From positions 14,847,373 through 14,911,372 of the forward strand of contig CM043792.1 of the NCBI GenBank assembly GCA_023974075.1: a stretch of 64,000 bases of DNA. The letters run 5' to 3'. This document shows positions 32,070 to 40,475 of the stretch, piece by piece (position 1 is the first letter of the stretch; the number at the start of each line of letters is the position of its first letter). The notes beneath the pieces are model-generated. The model made no database searches and was not told the DNA's origin. It saw only the letters and a program-made list of their open reading frames with translations. The DNA comes from Chaenocephalus aceratus (taxonomy: Eukaryota > Chordata > Actinopteri > Perciformes > Channichthyidae). Both the position numbers and the translations under genes were made by a program.

Positions 32070-33134
32070 GTGACAGAGCTGGAAGTTCCTTCCCCGGCTC
32101 TAAATGTGTCCCCGCCGCCTCGAGAGATGCCTCAACGCCATCCTCAAGTCCGCACAAGACACATGTCACATCGTTATTGTCTGAATAAACCATTTTCCGC
32201 TGACGCATCCAGGCTCCGGCCAAGGGCACAGCCTGAAAAAATGAAAAGAAAGACAATAAACAGTCCGTTAACCATAAGTCCCCTTTTGAGAGCAGCTACG
32301 GCCTCTCTCAAAAGGCGGATAATAAACGGGTCTGTGAAGGCACCACCGCCACGCGCATGCGCAGTGCCGGTTGGGGCTTTAAGGGCACTACCGCCACGTG
32401 CGTACGCAGTGCCGGCTAGAGCTGTAAAGAACGGCCCGTCAATCCTTCCCCTTTCAAGAACAGCTACGGCATCTCTCAAAGGACGGATTATTGACGGGTC
32501 CGTGAAGCCACCGCCACACACATGCGCAGTGCCGGCCAGGGCTTTAAGGGCACCACCGGCACGCGCAGGCGCAGTGCCGACTGGAGCCGTGAGGGCACCA
32601 CCGGCACACACATGCGCAGTACCGGCTGGAGCTGAAAAGGCACCTCCGTCACGCACATGCGCAGTGCCGGTCGGAGCCAAAAGAGTGACATCTCAGCTGG
32701 CTCTAAGGAGCATACAGCAGGAGATACTCACGATGTCTGCCTGGGCTTCTCAAAACATTATACACAACGTTATAATTTATCTGTTTTCACAAACCCAGAG
32801 AGAGTCAACCCACATTCTGGAGAGAAGAGTTCTCTCTCCCAGAAAGAAGGGTTTTATCTATAAAGCCCACCGAGCGGAGTCAGATTACGGAGGAGAATGT
32901 CCTCGTAAAGCACCCGCTCAACATGGGCCTCATAATAAAACTAAACCCCGAACGCCACGGCTTACGGAGAGTTTTGGTGATTATGAAATGCGTAGTGGCA
33001 CTACACCCGACTTTTCCAGTGCGGGACGCGCCTACGGGTGCAGTCCTTTCACGGAAGGTGGTCACCACGGACGCAGGTCAGACGGGCTGACAGGGGACTT
33101 ACGAAGGTCGCCCGGTGAGAGCGGGCACGCGTAA
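32070..33134 (+). CDS. Open frame spanning the DIRS repeat array (repeat-encoded, doubtful protein)
   Basis: 354 codons beginning 21 bases after the gag stop. The first roughly 50 residues are unremarkable. Residues 80-210 are the tandem array: a 15-residue period such as APPPRACAVPVGALR repeats six times because the DNA unit is exactly 45 bp. The rest shows no domain in this frame; from about 33000 the true ancestral frame is a different one (RNase H relic). No reverse transcriptase motif is present. The reverse strand is also open across the array (32174-32680), so openness alone is weak evidence for a protein. It could be translated, or be a non-coding structured segment. Confidence 0.35.
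   Translation: MTELEVPSPALNVSPPPREMPQRHPQVRTRHMSHRYCLNKPFSADASRLRPRAQPEKMKRKTINSPLTISPLLRAATASLKRRIINGSVKAPPPRACAVPVGALRALPPRAYAVPARAVKNGPSILPLSRTATASLKGRIIDGSVKPPPHTCAVPARALRAPPARAGAVPTGAVRAPPAHTCAVPAGAEKAPPSRTCAVPVGAKRVTSQLALRSIQQEILTMSAWASQNIIHNVIIYLFSQTQRESTHILERRVLSPRKKGFIYKAHRAESDYGGECPRKAPAQHGPHNKTKPRTPRLTESFGDYEMRSGTTPDFSSAGRAYGCSPFTEGGHHGRRSDGLTGDLRRSPGESGHA
32261..32334 (+). repeat. Hairpin H1 in the DIRS array
   Basis: An inverted repeat: CCTTTTGAGAG (32282-32292) pairs with CTCTCAAAAGG (32305-32315) around CAGCTACGGCCT. The outer arms AGTCCGTTA and TAAACGGGTCT pair with G-U wobbles. About 74 nt. Confidence 0.7.
32340..32683 (+). repeat. 45-bp tandem array with CpG-rich palindromes
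   Basis: Six units begin at 32340, 32385, 32507, 32550, 32595 and 32640 on the pattern GCACCACCGGCACGCGCATG then CGCAGTGCCGG. The first unit carries CGCGCATGCGCA, a perfect match to the NRF-1 consensus YGCGCAYGCGCR; others carry CACATGCGCAG or CGCGCAGGCGC variants. Units two and three are separated by hairpin H2. Five of the units are 43-45 bp and one is 44 bp, so the translation period is nearly preserved. Confidence 0.85.
32433..32501 (+). repeat. Hairpin H2 in the DIRS array
   Basis: A homologue of H1. Outer arms CCCGTCAAT (32435-32443) and ATTGACGGG (32490-32498) pair perfectly; inner arms CCTTTCAAGA and TCTCAAAGG pair around CAGCTACGGCA. The loop is conserved between H1 and H2 while the arms differ in a mostly pair-preserving way. 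Confidence 0.7.
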
Positions 33135-33790
33135 ATTACCCGGAGCTTTTAGCGGTGTTCCCCACCCAAAAATGCTTCCTGCCTTCTCTCAGAGGACTTC
33201 ATGTCCCCGTGAGGATAGACAACACGATATCGTGGATGAACCGCTAGGGAAGTTTACGTTGTCTCCAGTCACCACTGGCACACAAACTGATCCCTTAGAG
33301 CGGCAGACGTCTCCTCTCTCTGAGAACGACACGAGTACCGGGTGTTATGCACCTAGGGACAGAATTACTGTCAAAAGGTGCACCACTCTATGCAGACTGG
33401 ACTCCTCATCCAAGGATCGAGAGTCCGCTGTGGGTGCGTTACGGCGGAGCCGCGTTAAATCTGTTCGCAAGGGGAGAAAATGCTCAATGACAGCTGTTCT
33501 CTTTAATGCACGATTTAAACGCACCGTTAGGCGGGGACGCTCTCGTACACGATTGACCTCCGGGTCCTCTGTACACGTTCCCACCCCTGGTTCTGTTCCC
33601 CTTAACTCCGGCCAGAGTGAAAGAGCAACGCCACACACGTACTCTGATGTTTCCACCCTAGCCCGCAATATACGGGCTGGCGGAGATATATCAGCTGTTG
33701 TGCGGGCAGCCGTGGCAGCCCCCACCACGCAGGGACAGATCGTCTCAGGCGGGGGGGCGATCCTTCACCCACGCCCAGAGCGCGGGGCAC
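33000..33790 (+). pseudogene. DIRS RNase H and C-terminal (methyltransferase-like) region, stop-ridden relic
   Basis: Read across frames, the order of a DIRS polymerase tail survives: GAVLSRKVVTTDAGQTG (RNase H first Asp, near 33040-33090), then FLPSLRGLHVPVRIDNTISW (near 33178-33240). RVPGVMHLGTELLSKGA follows near 33337-33380, then LNLFARGENAQ, APLGGDALVHD, LYTFPPLVLFPL and QPWQPPPRRDRSSQAGG. The last leads directly into the recombinase start. At least four in-frame stops and several frame changes occur. An open frame at 33115-33801 reads through part of this in the wrong phase and is not the real product. The reverse transcriptase expected upstream is missing. Confidence 0.8.
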
Positions 33791-33791
33791 T

Positions 33792-34868
33792 ATGGGCCTG
33801 ACCCGTGAGTGGTACAATCTGAATACAGTGGGACTTCCTCAGAAGGTGATAAACACTATTCAGAGTGCGAGAGCTTCCTCCACCAGGTCTCTTTACGACT
33901 GTAAGTGGAGGGTGTTTGAGGAGTGGTGCCTTCAAGAAGGGCACATCTCTTTTCAATGTCCTGTCGGGGTGATCTTATCATTCCTACAGGACTTGATCGA
34001 TAAACACAGAGCTTTTTCCATGATCAAGGTGTACCTGGCTGCTATTGCTGCATGCCATGTGGGCTTTGAGGGTAAGACGGCTAGCCAACATCCTTTGGTT
34101 TGCCGTTTTATGAAGGGAGCGCGCAGGCTCCTCCCTGTCTCCAGGTCACTGGTGCCCTTGTGGGACCTGGCAGTGGTTTTAAATGGGCTCAAAATGACCC
34201 CATTTGAACCCCTGGAAGGAGCTGACATGAAACATCTGTCACTCAAGACAGTGCTGTTACTGGCCCTGGCATCCGCTAAACGGGTCAGTGATATCCATGC
34301 ACTGTCTGTACATCCCTCATGCACTCAATTCGCCCCAGGGCAAACGAGAGTGTTGTTGAAACCCAACCCTGCCTTTACACCAAAGGTGGTTGGTTCGTGT
34401 ACCCCGATTGACATTGAGGCATTTCCTCCGCAGCTGGTTTCCTCCGGGGAGCAGCAGCAGGATTTATTGTGTCCAGTCCGGGCTTTGCACACATATATGG
34501 ACAGATCAAAAGAGCTTCGTCTTAATGACCAACTCTTCGTGTCCTGGGCTAAACCTCACAAGGGTAAGCCTGTTACTAAGCAACGACTATCCCACTGGAT
34601 CGTGGAGGCGATTGCTTTGGCCTATACGAGTCAGAATCTGCAAGCACCTTTGGGTCTGCGTACTCACTCGACTCGGGGCCTGGCTACATCCTGGGCTTTG
34701 TTCAAGGGTGTTTCCATCCAGGATATCTGTGCGGCAGCAAGCTGGTCTTCGCCACTCACTTTTGTCCGCTTTTACAGACTGGACGTCTCCGCTCCAAGCG
34801 TGGCCCGAGCAGTGCTGGGCACCTTGTTGAGTCGGGACTCCACCTGTTCAATTCTGGTTGATCGGTGA
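33792..34868 (+). CDS. DIRS tyrosine recombinase (intact)
   Basis: 358 residues, uninterrupted. An N-terminal SAM-like/core-binding half (residues 15-115; KVINTIQSARASSTRSLYDC, FLQDLI, IKVYLAAIAACH) is followed by the catalytic half. The catalytic residues are in place: Arg164 in SAKRVSDIHALSV, H292-x-x-R295 in LRTHSTRGLATSW, Trp318 in AASWSS and the nucleophile Tyr328 in FVRFYRLDV. Family knowledge: this enzyme integrates a circular DIRS cDNA by site-specific crossover at a short core, here GTT. Length and spacing are normal. The start Met follows an in-frame stop closely and overlaps the tail of the decayed polymerase ORF, as in other DIRS elements. It is the best-preserved gene of the window. 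Confidence 0.9.
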   Translation: MGLTREWYNLNTVGLPQKVINTIQSARASSTRSLYDCKWRVFEEWCLQEGHISFQCPVGVILSFLQDLIDKHRAFSMIKVYLAAIAACHVGFEGKTASQHPLVCRFMKGARRLLPVSRSLVPLWDLAVVLNGLKMTPFEPLEGADMKHLSLKTVLLLALASAKRVSDIHALSVHPSCTQFAPGQTRVLLKPNPAFTPKVVGSCTPIDIEAFPPQLVSSGEQQQDLLCPVRALHTYMDRSKELRLNDQLFVSWAKPHKGKPVTKQRLSHWIVEAIALAYTSQNLQAPLGLRTHSTRGLATSWALFKGVSIQDICAAASWSSPLTFVRFYRLDVSAPSVARAVLGTLLSRDSTCSILVDR

Positions 34869-34910
34869 TCTTCGAGATAAGCTCGTCTGGCAATACGGGA
34901 GCTACAATAT

Positions 34911-35004
34911 CCCATAGTGAGACATCGAACGGAGTGTTATGAATGAGAACTATAGGTTACTTACGTAACCCCAGTCTCAGAGTAACATGAAGTGAGATGT
35001 CTCA
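34911..35004 (+). repeat. DIRS internal complementary region
   Basis: 34911-34950 is the exact inverse of the left terminus (29811-29850). Adjoining it, 34948-35004 is the inverse of the right terminus (about 35192-35250), with one base missing (CCCCAGTCTCAG against CCCCAGTTCTCAG). In the DIRS replication model this region templates the joining of both ends into a circle; the inferred joint reads CTATA-GTT-CTCATT. Confidence 0.9.
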
Positions 35005-35049
35005 CCAGACGGCCCTCCTTGCTATGGTGAAGCAAGAAGAGGTGCTTAT

Positions 35050-35198
35050 TTTGAATGACGCATGCGTCGTGGCGCAGGCTACTTATAGGGGGTGATTTCC
35101 CCTGACGTTGACGTCAAGAATCACCGGCCAATCAGGATTGGCGTAATGAGATTGATGCTTCTGTTTGCTCCGCGATGAGGCGCATCCCATAGTGAGAC
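35050..35198 (+). repeat. DIRS right inverted terminal repeat
   Basis: Partner of 29838-29986. The element ends at ACCTATAGTT (35241-35250). Confidence 0.9.
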
Positions 35199-35278
35199 AT
35201 CTCACTTCATGTTACTCTGAGAACTGGGGTTACGTAAGTAACCTATAGTTTCCCCGCAGCGAGGCTCTGGTGTTTGCC

Positions 35279-35424
35279 GTGTTATGCATGCCCTCCAATA
35301 GGAAATGATATAGTTTTCAAACCGTACTTTGCCATACGGATCATTTAAATGTCTGGGAGTTTTTGCTTTACGCTGTGCGCGCTCCCGGGAGGTGCATGCA
35401 TATCTCGTTGGGCATGCATAACAC
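35279..35424. repeat. 15-bp perfect inverted repeat, 146-bp span
   Basis: GTGTTATGCATGCCC at 35279-35293 and its exact inverse at 35410-35424. It lies just outside the DIRS right end. It may be the ends of a very short MITE or a structured LINE leader; no target duplication was recognised. Confidence 0.6.
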
Positions 35425-35499
35425 CGCTCCCCCTCCCGTTGACAGTTCTCTCTCCAAGAAGGTGAGGCTTATTGACAGGGCGAGATATAAATATACTGT

Positions 35500-35693
35500 T
35501 GGTACTTGTCAATGTCTCTAGGTATGTACATGTAGCTCTGTAAATACGATGTCCTTTTGTGTTATCTGTTGTTTTATGTTCATGTTGTAACCTACTTGCT
35601 GCCATGTTGGACAGGTCTCCCTTGAAAAAGAGATCGATGATCTCAATGGGACCACCTGGTTAAATAAAGGTTTAAAAAAAAAAAAAAAAAAAT
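35500..35693 (+). repeat. LINE 3' UTR tail with poly-A
   Basis: ACGATGTCCTTTTGTG, CCTACTTG, CAGGTCTCCCTTGAAAAAGA and GATGATCTCAATG lead to AATAAAGGTTT and a 16-20 base A run. The same landmarks in the same order form the 3' UTR of the LINE at 36650-39955/45470-45537, so this is an extremely truncated copy of the same or a sister family. Confidence 0.8.
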
Positions 35694-36649
35694 TAACCAT
35701 GAAACATTGCGGTGGATTTTGTCAGTCTATACAACGGTATTGAGACGTTTATTTATCTATACCATGGTATTCGGTATATCGTTACATCCCTAATACCTGA
35801 CTCTTCAGCTGCTAAGGTATGTTGGTTGCCACAGAGTGAATGCATGTTTATAATAAGCTTTTAAGAGAGAAAGACTCAAGGAGCATTGATTGTACAGTTG
35901 AAATTTCTTATATAGTTTTTTACAATTTCTTTGTTCATGGATTTGTGTCTTTCACCGGCAGAATATGAGTGTTTGATATATTACGGTGCCATCTTCATGA
36001 TATCATCCACGTTTAGATGTGGTGTGTTTGACAGGTGGCTTTGATATGCAGCCCACTCACACATCTCTCTCTGGACTGGTCCAGGAAACCGAGAGCAGAC
36101 AGCACCAGTACATTTTGCAGGATTTTGCAGCGATCTTGGCAGATTTAAAGTCTACAGTTAGGCACTTCATGAGCAATTCTTCACTGTGAATCCTAGCCTT
36201 GAGCAGACAAGTGGACAGTTCTATCTGGAACTGTGATCAATTTCTGATTCATTATTGAGAATTACATCATCTTTCCCAAGGGTTGTCAGATAGAACACTA
36301 TAGAATGCCCAGCTAGTCCAGATTTCATTCCAGAATGAGATTCATTAGAATCGTACTTTGAAAATTGAGAATAAATAGGTTGTTGTTGTTATTATATGGG
36401 AAGGTACGGTGTTGATTCTATTTGAAAGACATAGGGCATAGGCTGTAGGCTGTTGGATGTCATTTATGTACATTTATTTTGAGGACCTTTGCTAGAATAA
36501 CATATTAGTAACTGTACCTCTTTACATTTTAAATTGAATACCCCTACCCTAAAGAATCAGTACCCAGGAATCAGCAAAGAGAGATGTACACATAATTCAG
36601 ATATGGTATCGAGTCAATTTTTCTTTTAAAAAAGGGCAAAAGAGGTCAA
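35694..36649. other. No gene recognised
   Basis: Non-coding, AT-rich. No motif found. Confidence 0.5.
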
Positions 36650-36929
36650 TAGTGCAAATGCTTTCATCGCTGTCATTGCAACATTCACTCTACACTCGTC
36701 GATCAGAGCGAGCGGAGCACATTTTCTCATCCGCCTCACGGAGCGTGGAAAGTGAGGGGCAGGGTTGCCTTGTCACAGTCAATCTGCTCGACAAAATATG
36801 TTTGTCTTTTTATTTTTCCTGCGTTGATGGTTCTTCAGGACTGCTTCTTAAGCTCTAATCACACTCTCGCAGACTTTTCCGGTGTTTCTAAATTAGATGA
36901 TAATGTACGTGTGTCATTTAAGAGGAAAA

Positions 36930-38256
36930 TATGCCTGTTTTTTTGTTGTTATTACTGTCAGGAAATGTACAACCTAACCCTGGTCCGCCCAGTAGTAGTA
37001 GTCAGATCGCTACTCCTGCTGATTTAAAGCTAGGTCTGAGTTGGGTTTCATCCACTTGAATGTGCGCAGTCTGTTAGGTAAACTAGATTTTGTCCGTATC
37101 TGGGCAAAATCGACTGACGCTGACGTCATTGTTTTATCAGAACATGGCTAAACAAATCTATTTGGCCTCTGACCTTAAATGGTTTTAATGTGTATCGTAC
37201 CGACCGGCCTAATAAAGGTGGTGGCGTTGCCATTTATGTTAAGAATAAGTTCAGTGTAACCACATTAGTTCCAAATCGATCAGTAAGCAATTTGAATTTT
37301 TAGCCTTAAATATAGAAGTGGCAAAGGGTCAACAGGTCATGGTAGTGAGTTGTTACAGACCCCCCTCAGCTGTCAAAGACTCCTTGTCTTCACTAGCAAA
37401 TCTTTTATCACAACTAGACTACAAGGAAATAGTCCTACTTGGAGATTTTAACTGGGACTGGTTAACTGCAGTGTCAGAGGATTTTAAAAACCTTTGTATC
37501 TCCCTGAATGTTACTCAGATTGTGGACAGTCCTACTCGCCCAAATATTAAGTCCCCTAATAAATCCTCCCTAATTGATCTCATTTTAACTAATGTTCCCC
37601 ATAAATATTCATCTGTGGGAGTATTTGCAAATGATCTGAGCGATCACTGTGTTGTAGCCACAATCAGGGACACTAAGGTCCAAAAGGTTAAACCTCGCAT
37701 TATCATCAAGAGAGACATAAAACATTTTGTGGAGCAGGGTTTTGTGCATGATCTGTTTGATTTTGATTGGGGTAAAATCGATCTGTGTGCTGATGTGGAA
37801 ACCGCATGGTCTTATTTTTATCTTGGTTTTATGGAGATCATTGATCGACATGCACCCCTGCGTACATTTAGAGTAAAGGGACAAGACAATCCTTGGTTTT
37901 CTGCTGAGCTGTCTAGTCTCCTTCATGAGAGAAACAAGGCCTGGGCAAAGGCTAGGAAATCAGGCTCAGAGAGTGGCTGCGTTTTAGGCAGCTAAGGAAT
38001 AGCTTCACTTCAAATGTCAAAAACTGCAAAGTCGAAGTACTATTTGTCAGTTACCACAGAAAACCTAAATAATCCTAGGAAATTTTGGAAAGCAATAAAA
38101 TCGATATCAACCGGTGAGATCCGTAATGAGCTACCTCCGTGCCTTACAACAGCATCTGGCACTATATCGGACAGGGCTACTATGCTAAATTGCTTTAATG
38201 AGCATTTTGTGTCCTGCGGTTCTATGTTTGATTCTGTTTCTAACTCGCTTCTGTGA
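36930..38256 (+). pseudogene. LINE endonuclease domain (broken)
   Basis: AP-type endonuclease that nicks the target DNA. Seen in order across frames: LLLLLSGNVQPNPGP, STLNVRSLLGKLDFV, VYRTDRPNKGGGVAIYVKN (near 37195-37250). An open frame at 37318-37995 follows with VVSCYRPPS, the catalytic LLGDFNWDW, SLIDLILTN and LSDHCVV (the final Asp-His pair). After a stop, 38014-38256 continues into the linker (NPRKFWKAIKS). Interrupting stops lie near 37148-37180 and at 37993. Confidence 0.85.
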
Positions 38257-38329
38257 ACACCCCAATCCGTGACTCTGAACAATGTGGTCTGGAAAACCCT
38301 TTCAGTTTTACTCCTTTTACTGTCAATGT

Positions 38330-39797
38330 TGTTCATGAAGCCTTATCTAAGCTAGATCCTAGGAAACCGGCTGGCCCGGACAACGTAGAACCTTTCTTTT
38401 AAAGATAGCTGCAGATTGTATTGCTCCACCTCTTACTTCTCTTTTTAACCTCTCCCTCAGCACAAATACAATTCCAAAAGTATGGAAGTCTGCTTATGTC
38501 TTGCCTTTACTGAAAGGAGGGGAGGCAACTATTTTAAATAACTATAGGCCAATCTCTAAATTGTCAGTTCTGGCTAAGGTTCTTGAACGCCTAGTGAGTG
38601 AACAGGTAAAGTTTTTATGAGTTTTTATGTACAAATGACATCCTGTCTAAACATCAGTCAGGCTTCAGAAAGAAACACAGCACCATCACTGCCACAATGA
38701 AAGTGGTGAATGACATTACTAGTATCTTAAATAATAAGCAGAGTTGTGCAGCTCTGTTTATTGACCTTTCCAAAGCGTTTGACACCGTTGATCATCGCAT
38801 CTTAAAGCAGAGGCTACTCAGTATTGGCCTATCCAGCCTTGCAGTGGGTTGGTTTGTGAACTACCTCTCTGAAAGGTCCCAATGTGTTCATTTTGATGGA
38901 CTGTCTTCTGAATGGTTAAACATTTCTAATGGTGTACCACAAGGTTCTGTTTTAGGACCACTTTTATTCTCCATATATATTAACAGCGTAGGTGATAATG
39001 TGGATGAAGCTACTTTACATTTTTATGCGGATGATACTGTGATGTATTGTGCAGGTCCCTCCATCAAGGAGTCTGTTGTTAAATTACAGGCTGTTTTTAA
39101 CACTATTCAGACTCAGCTCTCTGAATTAAAGCTTCTTTTAAATGTGGATAAAACCAAGGTAATGCTCTTTTCAAAAGCAAAAAAGACACCAGAGCCTGTT
39201 TTAGATATTGTAACTACGCAAGGAACAAAACTTGAAGTTGTTGCCTGTTACAAATACCTTGGTATCTGGCTTGATGATTGTCTCTCTTTTAAATTTCATG
39301 TCAATAACCTGCTAAAAAAGCTGAGGGTTAGGCTAGGGTTCTTTTTCAGAAACAAGTCCTGTTTCTCGCTTGAGGCCAAGAAAAGGCTAGTCACTGTGAC
39401 CTTTTTACCTGTGCTGGACTATGGGATCTGGTCTATATGAATGCACCTGCCAATTGGCCTGGTCAAGTTAGATGCTGCGTATCACAGTGCACAGAGATTT
39501 GTGATAAACTGTAAAGCATTAACCCATCACTGTACCCTGTATGCAAGGGCTGGTTTGCTTTCACTAACTGTACGGAGGCTCAGTCACTGGTACATTTTTA
39601 TATACAAAGCCATGTTAGGGAAACTTCCATCTTATATCTTCTCCCTGATCTCACGGAGAATTGTAAGTGGCTACTGCCTAAGATCGAATGCTGTGGTTTT
39701 ATTAAATGTGCCAACTGCTAGGACTGTCTTAGGGAAGACAGCTTTTAGATGCACAGCTCCTCTGTCTTGGAATAGTCTGCAAATTAATGGAAACTGA
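38330..39797 (+). pseudogene. LINE reverse transcriptase (broken)
   Basis: Continues the same ORF2. The entry motif ALSKLDPRKPAGPDN lies near 38340-38385. A frame change and a stop near 38620 precede an open frame at 38697-39440 with LFIDLSKAFDTVDH, NGVPQGSVLGPLLFS, the catalytic FYADDTVMYC and the LLNVDKTKVMLF block. After a TGA at 39438 the post-RT region goes on to 39797 with ARAGLLSLTVRR and FRCTAPLSWNSLQ. Domain order and spacing are normal for CR1/L2-group LINEs. Confidence 0.85.
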
Positions 39798-39955
39798 ACA
39801 ATCTGGTGCCACTAAATGTTTTTAAAGCTCGGTTGGATGCTACTCAATCGGAAGCTGTTGGTACCTGTTTTATGTGGATAATTTTGTAAATGATGCTGTA
39901 TGATGTCCTTTTGTTGTTCTATTTATGTTTCATGTGGAACCTACTTGAGCAGGTC

Positions 39956-40386
39956 TGTCACAAACGAGCTGAGGACCAAAATGCAGAACACGGGAAACCA
40001 GGGATAGTCGGTAATCAGCTCTATTGAAGGCAATAGGCTGGTAGGAGACAAAACGGCAGATAGTAGGCAAAGGGCTGGTCGGGGACAGGCGAGGGTTCCA
40101 GGAGAAAGCAGGACGGGAGTCGCAGGTACAGAACGGGTCAGGGAGCAGGCGAGGCAGGCTGGTCAGGGACAGGCAGGGTCGAAACCGGGAGAGCAATCTG
40201 GAAGGTAATGCGGGAAAGACTGGCATGCTGCAAAGTACGATCTGGCACTGAGGTGAAGGTGAAGTGGGCCTAAATACTAATGGAGCTGATGGGTGCAACA
40301 GAGTGAGAGAGAGACAGGGTGTGACTACCAGGTGACTAAGGAAAGTTAATGCAGAAAATAGGTGAGTGAGAAAGCAAACTGTGACA
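39956..40386 (-). repeat. Gypsy 3' LTR
   Basis: 431 bp, TG...CA ends. No difference from 45039-45469 was found by eye. Confidence 0.95.
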
Positions 40387-40402
40387 GAACCCCCCCCTTA
40401 AT
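40387..40402 (-). promoter_or_regulatory. Polypurine tract of the gypsy element
   Basis: On the element's strand AAGGGGGGGGTTC lies directly before the 3' LTR, the expected primer for plus-strand DNA synthesis. Confidence 0.7.
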
Positions 40403-40439
40403 GGACGGCTCCTGACGTCTAAGAAAATTTCTTGGAGAA

Positions 40440-40475
40440 AAAAAAAAATATATATATATCTATATATATATCTAA
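40440..40475. repeat. Poly-A and TA-rich microsatellite
   Basis: A run of 10 or more A followed by TATATATATCTATATATATA, at the 3' end of pol. Confidence 0.85.

Larger units (their letters stand above)
29811..35250 (+). mobile_element. DIRS-type tyrosine-recombinase retrotransposon lacking reverse transcriptase
   Basis: Structurally complete at the ends. The 149-bp inverted terminal repeats at 29838-29986 and 35050-35198 look identical. Outer arms follow, and an internal complementary region at 34911-35004 is complementary to both termini. GTT borders the element (left AAAGTTCTC, right ATAGTTTCC) and occurs at the circle joint predicted by the internal region, with no longer target duplication. 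Inside are a gag-like frame (30384-32048), a repeat-filled segment, a stop-ridden RNase H relic and an intact recombinase (33792-34868). The reverse transcriptase core (a YLDD or YADD block with its fingers) is not seen in any frame. It probably moves, or moved, with help from a full-length relative. Confidence 0.9.
36650..39955 (+). mobile_element. CR1/L2-type LINE, near full ORF2 length, split by a gypsy insertion
   Basis: Forward-strand LINE. ORF2 code begins before the SGNVQPNPGP motif (near 36957-36990) and runs through endonuclease and reverse transcriptase to about 39797. The 3' UTR reaches 39955, is interrupted by a 5.5-kb Ty3/gypsy element, and resumes at 45475 to end in TGAAATGAAATGAAATGAA at about 45537. 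The 5' limit is uncertain. Many stops and frame changes show it is old compared with the gypsy element inside it. Confidence 0.85.

Noticed and set aside
32174..32680. 168-codon reverse frame with repeated TGTAHVRDGGAF-type units
   Set aside because: Antisense of the 45-bp array; the unit length divisible by three keeps it open.
33115..33801. 228-codon forward frame before the DIRS recombinase
   Set aside because: Only its last codons match the DIRS tail; RNase H motifs are in the other frame with stops, so this is an out-of-phase reading of a relic.
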